Assembly (NCBI RefSeq): GCF_900143095.1
Contig: NZ_FRDA01000008.1
Span: 1 to 64,000 of the forward strand
DNA: 64,000 bases
Reading direction: 5' to 3'
From: Pseudomonas asturiensis
GTDB lineage: Bacteria > Pseudomonadota > Gammaproteobacteria > Pseudomonadales > Pseudomonadaceae
Made by a program: the position numbers and the translations under genes. Positions 52,737-63,496 of the stretch are shown here, one piece after another (the first letter of the stretch is position 1; every line of letters starts with the position of its first letter). Below the pieces are notes generated by a model. That model saw only the letters and a list, made by a program, of their open reading frames with translations, had not been told where the DNA came from and searched no databases.

Positions 52737-54773
52737 ATGCCCTTGCGCCAACGCCTGGAAAACCTGCCTGTCGGCCAGAAGCTGCTGGCCGCCCTGCTGG
52801 TTCTGATGACCACCGTGCTGCTGGTTGCCAACCTGACCTTCATCAGCGCGGCCTATTACATTTCCCAGGAAGCCATGGCCCCGCAGGCACTGCAGACCAT
52901 CGGTCGCCTGATCAGCAGCGCCAACCTTAATGAAAATGCGCTGAATTCCCCTGACGACGCGCGCGCCCTGCTCCGGGAGCTGAAAAGCTACGGCCCGTTG
53001 CGGGCGGCAGCCATTTACGACAATGACGGCCAGCGCCTGGCACAGGTGCAGCAAGGCGAAAGTCTGGAGCTGCCACATCACTTCAAGGACCTCGAAAGCT
53101 GGCGTCTGACCGAGTTTCGCAGCACGCAGGTGATTACGGTGCCCAAGGGCGAGCAACCGCCGGGCCACCTGCTGCTGGTCGCCAGCAGCGAACTGCCGCC
53201 TGCGTTCTACACCGGCACCCTGACCGCCAGCCTGGGCATCCTGGTGTTCAGTGTGCTGTTGTGGCTGGTCGTGGCGCGACAGATTCGTCGCCTGATCACC
53301 GAGCCCATCTATCAGTTGGAAGAACTGTCGCGCCAGGTGACCCGCGAAGAAAACTACGCGCTGCGCGCAGAGCCCGGCAACGAGGACGAAATCGGCAGTC
53401 TGGCCGAGGCCTTCAACACCATGCTGTCGCGCATCGAAGCCCGGGAGCAGCAGCTCAAACGCGCCCGCGACGATTCTCAGGAAGCCTACGATCAGGCGCA
53501 GGGCATGGCTGAGGAGACCCGTCACACCAACCGCAAGCTGGAGCTGGAAGTCCAGGTCCGCAGCAAGATCGAAAAGAAGCTCACGGGTTTTCAGAACTAC
53601 CTCAACAGCATCATCGACTCCATGCCATCGGCCATGATCGCGCTGGACGAGCAGCTTTACGTGACCCAGTGGAATCAGGAAGCCAGCGCGCTTTCGGGCA
53701 CGACCCTGGACGAAGCAATGAACCAGCCGATCTTCATCGCGTTCGAGCCGATGCGCTCGTTCCTGCCGCAGATCAAGCAGACAGTGGAGCGGCACAGCGT
53801 CACCAAGATCGAGCGCGTGACCTGGATCAAGAACGAAGAGCCGAGCCATTACGCGCTGACGTTTTACCCGCTGACCGGCGACGCAGGCCGTGGCGTGGTA
53901 ATCCGCATCGACGACATCACCCAGCGCATCTCACTGGAAGAAATGATGGTGCAGTCGGAAAAAATGCTTTCGGTCGGCGGCCTGGCAGCGGGCATGGCGC
54001 ACGAAATCAATAATCCGCTGGGCGCGATCCTGCATAACGTGCAGAACATTCGGCGACGTCTGTCGCCGGACCTGCCAAAAAATATCGAGCAGGCAGAAAC
54101 CGATGGCATCGACCTGGCGATAGTGAACCACTACCTGACCAGCCGCGAGGTGCCGCAATTGCTGGATGGCATTCAGCAGGCGGGCGCACGCGCGGCGAAG
54201 ATTGTCAGCCACATGCTTAACTTCAGCCGCCTGAGCAACCGTCAGTTATCGCCCTGCGACCTGCCAGCCCTGATCGACCAAGCGGTAGAGATCGCCAGTA
54301 ACGACTTCGACCTGACCATCGGATTCGACTTCAAGGGCCAGCACATCATTCGTCAGTTCGACCCGGAACTGGGGCCTGTGCCATGCATCGCCAATGAGCT
54401 GGAACAAGTGCTCCTGAACCTGCTGAAAAACGCTGCACAGGCCATTCATCAGCGCCCCGATGGCGAGGAGCCAGGGCGCATCATCCTGCGCACCCGGCTC
54501 AACCCGCCGTGGGCCGAGATTCAGGTGGAAGACAACGGCATCGGTATGTCCGAAAGCGTGCGCAAACGAACGTTCGAGCCGTTTTTCACCACCAAGGAAA
54601 TCGGTCAGGGCACCGGACTGGGGTTGTCGGTGTCGTACTTCATCATCACCAACAACCACAAAGGCCAGATGGAAGTGCAATCTTCCGTTGGCAGCGGGAC
54701 CTGCTTCACCTTGCGCCTGCCGCTGATCGCCAATCAGGCGAGTGTGCAGCAACAGGTTATTTCCAAGCCATGA
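52737..54773 (+). CDS. Orphan sensor histidine kinase (HAMP-PAS-HisKA-HATPase)
   Basis: The 678-residue protein has membrane helices at about 18-42 and 160-182 around a periplasmic domain. A HAMP domain follows ('RQIRRLITEPIYQLEELSRQVTREENYALRAEPGNEDEIGSLAEAFNTMLSRI'), then a coiled linker and a PAS domain at about 290-400 ('IIDSMPSAMIALDEQLYVTQWNQEA'). The HisKA site is 'LAAGMAHEINNPLGAIL' with His near residue 423, and the ATPase blocks are 'LLNLLKNAAQAI', 'VEDNGIGMSE' and 'GTGLGLSVSYFI'. No response regulator is adjacent. It occupies the place of PA4398, linked in P. aeruginosa to swarming and biofilm traits. It is 44 bp from panE. Confidence 0.88.
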   Translation: MPLRQRLENLPVGQKLLAALLVLMTTVLLVANLTFISAAYYISQEAMAPQALQTIGRLISSANLNENALNSPDDARALLRELKSYGPLRAAAIYDNDGQRLAQVQQGESLELPHHFKDLESWRLTEFRSTQVITVPKGEQPPGHLLLVASSELPPAFYTGTLTASLGILVFSVLLWLVVARQIRRLITEPIYQLEELSRQVTREENYALRAEPGNEDEIGSLAEAFNTMLSRIEAREQQLKRARDDSQEAYDQAQGMAEETRHTNRKLELEVQVRSKIEKKLTGFQNYLNSIIDSMPSAMIALDEQLYVTQWNQEASALSGTTLDEAMNQPIFIAFEPMRSFLPQIKQTVERHSVTKIERVTWIKNEEPSHYALTFYPLTGDAGRGVVIRIDDITQRISLEEMMVQSEKMLSVGGLAAGMAHEINNPLGAILHNVQNIRRRLSPDLPKNIEQAETDGIDLAIVNHYLTSREVPQLLDGIQQAGARAAKIVSHMLNFSRLSNRQLSPCDLPALIDQAVEIASNDFDLTIGFDFKGQHIIRQFDPELGPVPCIANELEQVLLNLLKNAAQAIHQRPDGEEPGRIILRTRLNPPWAEIQVEDNGIGMSESVRKRTFEPFFTTKEIGQGTGLGLSVSYFIITNNHKGQMEVQSSVGSGTCFTLRLPLIANQASVQQQVISKP

Positions 54774-54788
54774 CCAGGAGCCAATGAA

Positions 54789-55367
54789 ATGGGCTTTCGT
54801 TTGTCGAAGATCTATACACGCACCGGAGACGCAGGTGAAACCGGACTGGGTGACGGCCGCCGGGTCTCCAAGGATCATCCACGGGTCGAGGCCATTGGCG
54901 AAGTTGATACGCTCAACAGCCAGCTCGGCCTGCTGTTGGCTGGCCTCACTGAGCGAGCGCCGGTCGTTTCCGGGCTCGACGAGGTGATCGAAGTATTAGC
55001 GCCCTGCCAGCATCGGCTGTTCGATCTGGGCGGCGAGCTGGCGATGCCCACGTACAAGGCGCTGAACAGCGCCGAGGTCGAGCGCCTTGAAGCGGCGATT
55101 GACGTGTGGAACGAGGAACTGGGACCGCTGGAAAACTTCATTCTGCCCGGCGGCTCCGCACTGATCGCTCAGGCGCACGTGTGCCGCAGTCTGGCCCGCA
55201 GTGCCGAGCGCCGCTGTCAGCACCTGAATGCGGTCGAACCACTGGAAGGAGCTGGCCTGGCGTACATCAATCGATTGTCGGACCTGCTTTTCGTCGCAGC
55301 GCGAGTGATTGCCAGAAGACAAGGCATCGCCGAGATCCTGTGGCAGCCTGCGCCGAAGCCGGAGTGA
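54789..55367 (+). CDS. Cob(I)alamin adenosyltransferase, PduO type
   Basis: The 192-residue protein has the ATP motif 'KIYTRTGDAGETGLGDGRRVSKDHPRVEAIGEVDTLNSQLGLLL' typical of PduO/CobO-type enzymes and 'FILPGGSALIAQAHVCRSLARSAERRCQHL' with the conserved Arg-x-x-x-Arg-x-x-E-R. It ends 'YINRLSDLLFVAARVIARRQG', the family helix. It attaches the adenosyl group of ATP to corrinoids. A ribosome-binding site (CAGGAG) lies before the ATG. Confidence 0.9.
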   Translation: MGFRLSKIYTRTGDAGETGLGDGRRVSKDHPRVEAIGEVDTLNSQLGLLLAGLTERAPVVSGLDEVIEVLAPCQHRLFDLGGELAMPTYKALNSAEVERLEAAIDVWNEELGPLENFILPGGSALIAQAHVCRSLARSAERRCQHLNAVEPLEGAGLAYINRLSDLLFVAARVIARRQGIAEILWQPAPKPE

Positions 55368-55373
55368 GGTCGT

Positions 55374-55922
55374 TACGCGTCTCGCTGCGCTGAAGACCCG
55401 AGCGAGCTTGCTCGCGAAGGCGGTGTGTCAGGCGCTACATCCCTGCCGACTGTACCGGCCTTTTCGTGAGCAAGCTCACTCCCACGAGGTGTGGTGTCAA
55501 TCCAGTGAAGCTTGTGTGTCACGCCACGCGAGACGCACAGGTAAGGATCAGCACTTATCAGGGTACGCGTCTTGCTGCCCGAAGATCCCGTGGGAGCGAG
55601 CTTGCTCGCGAAGGCGGTGTGTCAGGCGCTACATCCCTGCCGACTGTACCGGACAAAAAATGGGTATCAATCCAGTAAAGTCTGTGTGTCACGCCACGCG
55701 AAACGCACAGGTAACGATCAACACTTATCAGGGTACGCGTCTTGCTGCTCTGAAGATCCCGTGGGAGCGAGCTTGCTCGCGAAGGCGGTGTGTCAGGCGC
55801 TACATCCCTGCCGACTGTACCGGCCTTTTCGTGAGCAAGCTCACTCCCACGAGGTGTGGTGTCAATCCAGTGAAGCTTGTGTGTCACGCTACGCGAGACG
55901 CACAGGCAATGATCAGCACCTC
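55374..55922. repeat. Three tandem REP-bearing repeat units (about 170-190 bp each)
   Basis: Units begin at about 55374, 55564 and 55734. Each runs: TACGCGTCT.GCTGC, a REP (GCGAGCTTGCTCGCGAAGG), CGGTGTGTCAGGCGCTACAT, CCCTGCCGACTGTACCGG, then GTGTGTCACGC, ACGCACAGG and ATCA.CAC. Units 1 and 3 carry a second REP in reverse (TTTTCGTGAGCAAGCTCACT followed by CCCAC), making a REPIN-like pair. Unit 2 has lost it and reads ACAAAAAATGGG instead. Short reading frames across the repeat are a by-product and not genes. Confidence 0.9.
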
Positions 55923-56870
55923 TTAGACCTCTTGCGGCCAGAACGCACGTATTCCTGCAACGCCCTGAGCGCCGCTCTCCCACGCTTTGAGTTGCTCGGA
56001 GGGCCCCACGCCGCCCAACAGGTAAACCGGCCTGGTGAAGCCTTTGATAAGCTCGGTAGCCACCTCCCAGCCCAACGGCTGCGCATCGGGATGCGTCAAG
56101 GTTGGCTGTACCGGCGACAGGGTCACAAAATCCACGCCCATCTGTTCGGCCAGTGCCAGTTCTTCGGCGTTATGGCATGAAGCGGCCAGCCAGCGATCTT
56201 CTGGAAACGGACGCCCACGACTGGCGTACTTGCGCAGCTGCTCAGCAGTCAGGTGCCAGCCGGCAGAGGGGAAATCCCCAAGCCACTCCAGCGGCCCCTT
56301 GAGCATCAGTTGCGCCTTGCCCGCGCACAACCCCGCAGCATCCACCGCCATGTCGCGGTACTTGGGGTCGTAGCCGCCCGGCGCACGCAACTGAACCAGT
56401 TTGATGCCACCGGCGACAGCTTTCTGGATGCCGCGCAGCACCTCGATGTTGTCCAGCCCTTCCGGGGTGATCAGGTACTCGCCCGGCAGGCGTGCTGCCG
56501 CGACAATCGGTCGATTGGCCGCCGGAAAGTCGTAATTGGCCAGCTCACGTGAACTCGCCCAGGCCAGCGGCTGGCCTTCGGCACCGTGTGGCTCGCCGGT
56601 GAACGCCGAGACTTCCCACACATCCAGCAGCACGTGTTTGTCTGGATAGTCGTGCTGAATCTTGATCAGCGGACGTGCCGCAGTGACCATGATGCCCAGC
56701 TCTTCCTGCAGTTCACGCCGCAGCGCCGTCTCGACCGCCTCGCCCTCTTCGACCTTGCCGCCGGGAAACTCCCACAAACCGCCCTGGTGCTGACTGTCAG
56801 CCCGTCTGGCGATCAGGATCTTGCCATCAATGCCACGGATGACAGCGGCGGCCACGTGAACTCGTTTCAC
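55923..56870 (-). CDS. Nudix hydrolase (MutT-like) fused to a thiamine-phosphate-synthase-like domain
   Basis: The GTG start at 56870 (GGAG 8 bp upstream) gives 315 residues. Residues 1-130 are MutT-like, with Nudix box 'GGKVEEGEAVETALRRELQEELGI' broken only by length and all Glu present. Residues 140-315 are a ThiE-like TIM barrel ('GGIKLVQLRAPGG', 'SCHNAEELALAEQMGVDFVTLSPVQPTLTHPDAQPLGWE', 'PVYLLGGVGPSEQLKAWESGAQGVAGIRAFW'). The fusion is usual in Pseudomonas next to secA/argJ. The Nudix part hydrolyses 8-oxo-dGTP. The second domain has an uncertain role. Confidence 0.9.
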   Translation of the reverse strand: MKRVHVAAAVIRGIDGKILIARRADSQHQGGLWEFPGGKVEEGEAVETALRRELQEELGIMVTAARPLIKIQHDYPDKHVLLDVWEVSAFTGEPHGAEGQPLAWASSRELANYDFPAANRPIVAAARLPGEYLITPEGLDNIEVLRGIQKAVAGGIKLVQLRAPGGYDPKYRDMAVDAAGLCAGKAQLMLKGPLEWLGDFPSAGWHLTAEQLRKYASRGRPFPEDRWLAASCHNAEELALAEQMGVDFVTLSPVQPTLTHPDAQPLGWEVATELIKGFTRPVYLLGGVGPSEQLKAWESGAQGVAGIRAFWPQEV

Positions 56871-56872
56871 AA

Positions 56873-57499
56873 TCAGGACTCCTCTAGAGCGGCCTGCTGC
56901 CAGCGCTGGAAAGCAGGCCACTGGTAGATGGCTTCAATGTAAGCAAGCGCCTCGTCAGGCAGCGCCACGCGATAGCCGCGCAAGCGGATCGCCACAGGGG
57001 CGAAAAACGCGTCGGCGATGCTCGGAAGACCGAACAGGAATGGACCGGCTTCCTTTGCGGCGGTGCGGCACTCGGCCCACAGCTGGACGATACGGTCGAT
57101 GTCGTTCTGCGTGTCGACCGAAATCACTTCCAGCGCCTGATCGCGACGCAGGTCCATCGGCATGTTCGAACGCAGACTCACGAAACCGCTGTGCATCTGC
57201 GCACAGGCAGAACGCGCCTGAGCACGGGCGGCGGTGTCACGTGGCCACAACTCGATGTCCGGGAAACGCTCGACCAGGTACTCACAGATCGCCAGCGAAT
57301 CGATGATGGTGCCGTGCTCGCACTGCAACGCGGGCACTTTGCCGGTAGGCGAATACTTGAGGATGTTCTCACGGGTGTCAGGCTGATTCAGGCGGACAAC
57401 CTGATCGGTGAACGGTGCGCCGGTCATCTCCAGCACCAGCCAGGGACGCAGCGACCAGGAGGAATAGCGTTTGTCGCCGATGATTAGGTGCAGGCTCAT
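56873..57499 (-). CDS. Glutathione S-transferase family protein
   Basis: The ATG at 57499 (GGAG 7 bp upstream) gives 208 residues. The thioredoxin-like N-domain 'LHLIIGDKRYSSWSLRPWLVLEMTG' carries the S/SSW active-site motif of zeta/omega-like bacterial GSTs, 'YSPTGKVPALQ' and 'IIDSLAICEYLVERFP' follow. The helical C-domain has 'PSIADAFFAPVAIRLRGYRVALP'. It ends 2 bp before the Nudix gene start, so both are co-transcribed. The substrate is unknown. Confidence 0.85.
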   Translation of the reverse strand: MSLHLIIGDKRYSSWSLRPWLVLEMTGAPFTDQVVRLNQPDTRENILKYSPTGKVPALQCEHGTIIDSLAICEYLVERFPDIELWPRDTAARAQARSACAQMHSGFVSLRSNMPMDLRRDQALEVISVDTQNDIDRIVQLWAECRTAAKEAGPFLFGLPSIADAFFAPVAIRLRGYRVALPDEALAYIEAIYQWPAFQRWQQAALEES

Positions 57500-57550
57500 G
57501 TTCAACTCCATTGAGTGGCGCAGGCGACCGAGCGCCCGCGCCGGAATGAA

Positions 57551-58768
57551 TCAGGTGCGGTATTCCGCGTTGATCTTCACGTATTCGTGGGACAGATCGG
57601 TGGTCCAGATGGTTTCGCTGCAATCACCACGGCCCAACTCGATGCGGATAGTGATTTCTTCTTCAGCCATGACCGCCGAACCCTGCTCCTCAGTATAGGT
57701 TGTCGCGCGGCAGCCCTGGCTTGCGATGCAGACGTCGCTCAGGAACACGTCGATCTTGCTGACGTCCAGATCCGGCACACCTGCACGGCCAACGGCGGCC
57801 AGAATGCGGCCCCAGTTCGGATCGGAGGCGAACAGCGCGGTCTTGATCAGTGGCGAGTGAGCCACCGCGTAGCCGACGTCCAGACATTCCTGATGATTGC
57901 CACCACCATTGACTTCGACCGTGACGAACTTGGTCGCGCCCTCGCCGTCGCGCACGATCGCCTGAGCGACTTCCATGCACACTTCGAACACGGCTTTTTT
58001 CAAGGCTTCGAACAATGGGCCTTTGGCTTCGGTCACGTGCGGCACATTGGCCTGCCCGGTCGCGATCAGCATGCAGCAATCGTTGGTCGATGTGTCGCCA
58101 TCGATGGTGATGCGGTTGAACGACTTGTTCGCGCCGTCGCGGATCAGGTCCTGCAGAACGCTCTGAGAAACCTTGGCGTCGGTGGCGATGTAGCCGAGCA
58201 TGGTCGCCATGTTCGGCCGAATCATACCTGCGCCCTTGCTGATACCGGTCACCGTAACGGTCACGCCGTCGTGCTGGAACTGGCGGCTGGCGCCCTTGGG
58301 CAGGGTGTCGGTGGTCATGATGCCGGTGGCCGCAGCCGCCCAGTTATCCACAGACAGGTCGTCGAGGGCCGCTTGCAGCGCACCTTCGATCTTTTCCACA
58401 GGCAGCGGCTCACCGATAACGCCGGTGGAGTACGGCAGCACCGCAGACGCATCGACGCCGGTCAGCTCAGCCAGTTTCTCGCAGGTGCGACGCGCCGCGA
58501 TCAGGCCTGGCTCGCCAGTGCCGGCATTGGCGTTGCCGGTATTGGTCAGCAGGTAGCGCACGGTGCCTTGCACGCGCTGCTTGGCCAGAATGACCGGTGC
58601 AGCGCAGAACGCGTTCAGCGTGAACACACCGGCAACGCTTGAGCCTTCGGCGCAGCGCATGACCACCACATCCTTGCGCCCCGGGCGTTTGATGCCGGCA
58701 GAAGAAATGCCAAGTTCAAAACCGGGAACCGGGTGCAGCGTAGGCAACGGACCAAGACCAACAGCCAT
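57551..58768 (-). CDS. argJ: Bifunctional ornithine acetyltransferase / N-acetylglutamate synthase
   Basis: The ATG at 58768 has AGGAG 9 bp upstream and gives 405 residues. ArgJ is cleaved autocatalytically at a KGA-(A/S)xTT-type site, here seen as '[15 protein letters not shown]', where the Thr becomes the N-terminal nucleophile of the beta chain. '[24 protein letters not shown]' and '[19 protein letters not shown]' are conserved. It recycles the acetyl group in arginine synthesis. Cytoplasmic. Confidence 0.95.
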   Translation of the reverse strand: MAVGLGPLPTLHPVPGFELGISSAGIKRPGRKDVVVMRCAEGSSVAGVFTLNAFCAAPVILAKQRVQGTVRYLLTNTGNANAGTGEPGLIAARRTCEKLAELTGVDASAVLPYSTGVIGEPLPVEKIEGALQAALDDLSVDNWAAAATGIMTTDTLPKGASRQFQHDGVTVTVTGISKGAGMIRPNMATMLGYIATDAKVSQSVLQDLIRDGANKSFNRITIDGDTSTNDCCMLIATGQANVPHVTEAKGPLFEALKKAVFEVCMEVAQAIVRDGEGATKFVTVEVNGGGNHQECLDVGYAVAHSPLIKTALFASDPNWGRILAAVGRAGVPDLDVSKIDVFLSDVCIASQGCRATTYTEEQGSAVMAEEEITIRIELGRGDCSETIWTTDLSHEYVKINAEYRT

Positions 58769-58822
58769 CGGGGTGCTCCTCATGGAGTGTGTGCGCCGCC
58801 CACATCGGTACGGCGATCAATG

Positions 58823-58856
58823 AAAAAACGCCGCGACGGGCAAGCCGGTCGCGGCG
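58823..58856 (-). terminator. secA intrinsic terminator
   Basis: CGCCGCGAC and GTCGCGGCG (9-bp stem), with an A-run on the plus strand at 58823-58828 that serves as T-run for minus transcripts. It lies 23 bp after the secA stop. Confidence 0.85.
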
Positions 58857-58878
58857 CGGGTATTGCAGTGTCAGGACC

Positions 58879-61617
58879 TTAGTTGATCTGGCCGTGACAG
58901 TGCTTGAATTTCTTGCCCGAACCACACCAGCACAGCTCGTTGCGACCCAGCTTCTGGTCATTGCGAACCGGCGTTGTCGCTACAGCAACGGCCTCGCCCT
59001 CTTCCTCGATCAGCGCAGGCTGATCGATACCAGGGGCTTCAGCGTGTTCGAACTGCATGCGCTTGGCCAACTCCTCGGCTTCCTGACGCTGACGCGCCTC
59101 TTCTTCCTCGGGGTCTTCGCGACGAACCTGAACGTGGGACAGCACGCGGATGGTATCGCGCTTGATGGAGTCCAGCAGTTCCTGGAACAGGGTGAACGAC
59201 TCGCGCTTGTATTCCTGCTTCGGGTTCTTCTGGGCGTAGCCACGCAGGTGAATACCGTGCCGCAGGTGATCCATGGTCGACAGGTGGTCTTTCCACAAAT
59301 CGTCCAGAACACGCAACAGAATCTGCTTCTCGAAGGAGCGCAGCGCTTCGGCACTGGCCTGATCTTCCTTCTCGTTATAAGCGACCAGCAGTTGCTCCAT
59401 GATCTTGGTGCGCAGGCTGTCTTCGTGCAGGTGATCGTCTTCGTCGAGCCATTGCTGAATCGGCAGCTTCACGGCGAAATCGGTGTTCAGTGCAGCTTCC
59501 AGACCCGCAACGTCCCACTGCTCAGGCAGCGATTGTGGCGGAATGTGCTGACTGATCAGGTTGTTCAGCACTTCTTCGCGGAAGTCGGTGATGGTTTCGC
59601 CGATATTGTTGGCGGCCAGCAACGTGTTACGCATGTGATAGATCACTTTGCGCTGCTCGTTGGCCACGTCGTCGAATTCCAGCAACTGTTTGCGAATGTC
59701 GAAGTTACGACCTTCGACCTTGCGCTGTGCTTTCTCGATGGCATTGGTGACCATGCGATGCTCGATGGCCTCGCCGGACTGCATGCCCAGCGCTTTCATG
59801 AAGTTCTTCACCCGGTCAGAGGCGAAAATGCGCATCAGGCTGTCTTCCAGCGACAGATAGAAACGGCTGGAGCCGGTATCACCCTGACGACCGGCACGAC
59901 CGCGCAACTGGTTGTCGATACGGCGCGATTCGTGACGCTCGGACGCGATCACATGCAGACCGCCTGCCTCGATCACCTGCTGATGACGCTTCTGCCAGTC
60001 GGCCTTGATCTGCGCGACCTGCTCAGGCGTCGGGTCTTCAAGATTGGCAACTTCGACTTCCCAGTTACCGCCCAACAGGATGTCGGTACCGCGACCGGCC
60101 ATGTTGGTGGCGATGGTCAGCGCGCCCGGACGACCCGCCTGAGCGATGATTTCCGCTTCTTTCTCGTGGAACTTGGCGTTCAGAACCTTGTGCTCGATGC
60201 CTTCTGCGTTAAGCAGACGGGACATGTGCTCGGAGGTCTCGATGGTCGCCGTACCCACCAGCACCGGACGGTTTTCCGCAAGGCAGGCCTTGATGTCAGT
60301 CACGATGGCCGCGTACTTCTCTTCCGCCGTCAGGTAGACGAGGTCGTTGAAGTCTTTACGGGCCAGCGGCTTGTTCGGCGGGATGACCATCACGGCCAGG
60401 TTGTAGATCTGGTGGAATTCGAACGCCTCGGTGTCGGCGGTACCGGTCATGCCGGACAGCTTGTTGTACAGACGGAAGTAGTTCTGGAACGTGGTCGACG
60501 CCAGTGTCTGGCTTTCGGCCTGAATGTTCAGGTTTTCCTTGGCTTCGATGGCCTGGTGCAGGCCCTCGGACAGGCGACGGCCCGGCATGGTACGACCGGT
60601 ATGCTCGTCAACCAGCAACACCTGACCATCCTGGACGATGTACTCGACGTTGCGGTTGAACAGCTTGTGCGCACGCAGACCGGCGTAGACGTGGGTCAGC
60701 AGGCCCAGGTTATGCGCCGAATACAGGCTTTCGCCTTCGGCCAGCAGGCCGACTTCGGTGAGCATCTCTTCGATGAACTGGTGACCGGCTTCGTTCAGCT
60801 CGACCTGACGGGTCTTCTCGTCGACGGTGAAGTGACCGGCCTTGGTGACCTGACCTTCCACTTCCTCGATGTGCTGCTCGAGTTTAGGGATCAGTCGGTT
60901 GATTTCGGTGTAAAGCCTGGAGCTGTCTTCAGCCTGGCCGGAGATGATCAGCGGCGTCCGCGCTTCGTCGATCAGGATGGAGTCGACTTCGTCGATCACG
61001 GCAAAGTTGAGTTCACGCTGGAACTTGTCGTCCATGCTGAACGCCATGTTGTCGCGCAGGTAATCGAAGCCGTATTCGTTGTTGGTGCCGTAAGTGATGT
61101 CGGCGGCATAGGCTGCGCGCTTCTCTTCCGGCGGCTGGAACGGCGTGACGATCCCTACGGTCAGGCCGAGGAACTCGTACAACGGACGCATCCAGTTGGC
61201 GTCCCGGCGTGCCAGGTAGTCGTTCACGGTTACGACGTGAACGCCCTTGCCCGACAGCGCGTTGAGGTAGACCGCCAGGGTACCGACGAGCGTTTTACCC
61301 TCACCGGTACGCATCTCTGCGATCTGACCTTCGTGCAGGGTCATGCCGCCGATCAACTGGACGTCGAAGTGGCGCATGCCCATGACGCGCTTGCCCGCTT
61401 CACGCGCGACAGCGAATGCTTCCGGCAGCAATTGATCGAGGGTCTCGCCTTTGGCTATGCGGGCCTTGAACTCTTCGGTCTTGGCGCGCAATTGCTCGTC
61501 CGAAAGGGCCACCATTTGCTCTTCGAAGGCATTGACGAGCTGAACCGTCTTGAGCATGCGTTTGACTTCACGCTCGTTCTTGCTTCCAAAAAGTTTTTTT
61601 AACAAAGGCGCAAACAT
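58879..61617 (-). CDS. secA: Preprotein translocase ATPase SecA
   Basis: The ATG at 61617 ([21 protein letters not shown]) gives 912 residues. An earlier in-frame ATG at 61635 adds six residues without family likeness. Walker A is '[20 protein letters not shown]', the DEAD-type box '[17 protein letters not shown]', helicase motifs '[16 protein letters not shown]' and '[17 protein letters not shown]', and the C-terminal zinc site '[17 protein letters not shown]' that contacts SecB. It drives secretion through SecYEG. Confidence 0.97.
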   Translation of the reverse strand: MFAPLLKKLFGSKNEREVKRMLKTVQLVNAFEEQMVALSDEQLRAKTEEFKARIAKGETLDQLLPEAFAVAREAGKRVMGMRHFDVQLIGGMTLHEGQIAEMRTGEGKTLVGTLAVYLNALSGKGVHVVTVNDYLARRDANWMRPLYEFLGLTVGIVTPFQPPEEKRAAYAADITYGTNNEYGFDYLRDNMAFSMDDKFQRELNFAVIDEVDSILIDEARTPLIISGQAEDSSRLYTEINRLIPKLEQHIEEVEGQVTKAGHFTVDEKTRQVELNEAGHQFIEEMLTEVGLLAEGESLYSAHNLGLLTHVYAGLRAHKLFNRNVEYIVQDGQVLLVDEHTGRTMPGRRLSEGLHQAIEAKENLNIQAESQTLASTTFQNYFRLYNKLSGMTGTADTEAFEFHQIYNLAVMVIPPNKPLARKDFNDLVYLTAEEKYAAIVTDIKACLAENRPVLVGTATIETSEHMSRLLNAEGIEHKVLNAKFHEKEAEIIAQAGRPGALTIATNMAGRGTDILLGGNWEVEVANLEDPTPEQVAQIKADWQKRHQQVIEAGGLHVIASERHESRRIDNQLRGRAGRQGDTGSSRFYLSLEDSLMRIFASDRVKNFMKALGMQSGEAIEHRMVTNAIEKAQRKVEGRNFDIRKQLLEFDDVANEQRKVIYHMRNTLLAANNIGETITDFREEVLNNLISQHIPPQSLPEQWDVAGLEAALNTDFAVKLPIQQWLDEDDHLHEDSLRTKIMEQLLVAYNEKEDQASAEALRSFEKQILLRVLDDLWKDHLSTMDHLRHGIHLRGYAQKNPKQEYKRESFTLFQELLDSIKRDTIRVLSHVQVRREDPEEEEARQRQEAEELAKRMQFEHAEAPGIDQPALIEEEGEAVAVATTPVRNDQKLGRNELCWCGSGKKFKHCHGQIN

Positions 61618-61922
61618 ATCGACAGGATCTTCCACACATAGGAATGGAGGGCGGCCCCGTGAGTCGCCCGTGCAGCCCTGATGGCTGCATGCGAACGAGC
61701 ATTCTACCCGGAAACGATGGTGAGGAAAGTGGCGTTATTCCACGATGCTGGCACAGCGCTGTGACGGGGCAGATTTACAATGGGGCCATTTTCAAGCACT
61801 TCAACCCATAAACAGGGGAAGTTACTCATTGATTTGCATATGAAAGCACGGAAAGGCCTCTGAAAGCAGCCGTTACAATGCTTTCTGTTAAGATGACCGC
61901 CTTGTCACCGAGGCACATCACC
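61618..61922. other. Divergent promoter region of secA and the dciA-like gene
   Basis: About 305 bp without a gene. It should contain secA leader sequence, but I see no stem resembling the secM system. A run of AT-rich DNA around 61790-61890 is the likely promoter zone for the dciA-like gene. Confidence 0.4.
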
Positions 61923-62378
61923 ATGGCTTTCCGCCCTCTGAACGCTCGCGCGCCTGCGGTCCTGCTGCGCGAAGCCAAGCCCCTGAAGGCTATCTTCCGG
62001 CACGCCGAACGCCTGAGCCATTTGCAGCGCCTGCTTGAAAGCCAGCTGCAGCCTGCCGCCCGCGAGCATTGCCATGTAGCCTCGTGGCGCGAAGGCAGTC
62101 TGTTGCTGATCGTAACGGACGGCCACTGGGCCACTCGCCTGCGCTATCAACAGAAACGTTTGCACCGACAGCTGATTGCGTTCGACGAGTTCATCAACCT
62201 GACCCGCATCGTGTTCAAGGTACAGCCGCCGACAGCGCCACGGGGCGCGGCGACGCACACCATCGACCTGTCCACGGTCGCCGCCGAAAACATCCAGGCC
62301 ACCGCTGAAGGCATCACTGACCCCAAGCTGCGCGCCGCACTGGAACGGTTGGCCAGCCATGCCAAGGATCGCAAATAA
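61923..62378 (+). CDS. dciA: DciA-like (DUF721) protein
   Basis: The ATG at 61923 gives 151 residues, with GAGG 9-10 bp upstream. DUF721 features are 'LREAKPLKAIFRHAERLSHLQRLLESQLQPAAREHCHVASWREGSLLLIVTDGHWATRLRYQQKRLHRQLIAF'. Residues 100-150 are a loose, polar tail. DciA-type proteins help load the replicative helicase DnaB in bacteria that lack DnaC, Pseudomonas included. Position between secA and lpxC matches PA4405. Confidence 0.8.
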   Translation: MAFRPLNARAPAVLLREAKPLKAIFRHAERLSHLQRLLESQLQPAAREHCHVASWREGSLLLIVTDGHWATRLRYQQKRLHRQLIAFDEFINLTRIVFKVQPPTAPRGAATHTIDLSTVAAENIQATAEGITDPKLRAALERLASHAKDRK

Positions 62379-62412
62379 GCGCTCTGCCGCCTGCGCACTG
62401 GCTTCACGGAAA

Positions 62413-62441
62413 TAAAAAAAGGCCGCCCGAGGGCAGCCTTT
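62413..62441 (-). terminator. lpxC intrinsic terminator
   Basis: GGCCGCCC-GA-GGGCAGCC with seven A before it on the plus strand (T-run for minus transcripts). It lies 32 bp after the lpxC stop and may also serve the dciA-like gene. Confidence 0.82.
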
Positions 62442-62472
62442 AAAGAACAAAAGGAAAGAGAGTAAAGCTTGC

Positions 62473-63420
<948 letters not shown>

Positions 63421-63496
63421 TCAACAAAGGCTGGCGATGATAGCAGACCATGCCTTTGCTGAACACCAATCACCCTAATACCCCTGATACATTTCA

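Noticed and set aside
55374..55922. Possible CRISPR array
   Set aside because: Units are 170-190 bp with long near-identical stretches and no short direct repeats with unique spacers; no cas genes are near.
55309..56180. Open frames of 140-205 codons across the repeat units
   Set aside because: They repeat the same peptide three times because the DNA is repeated; they are REP read-through, not genes.
58789..61602. 937-codon open frame antisense to secA
   Set aside because: High-GC codon bias in secA leaves the opposite strand open; the translation is Val/Gln/His/Leu-rich low-quality sequence with no start signals.
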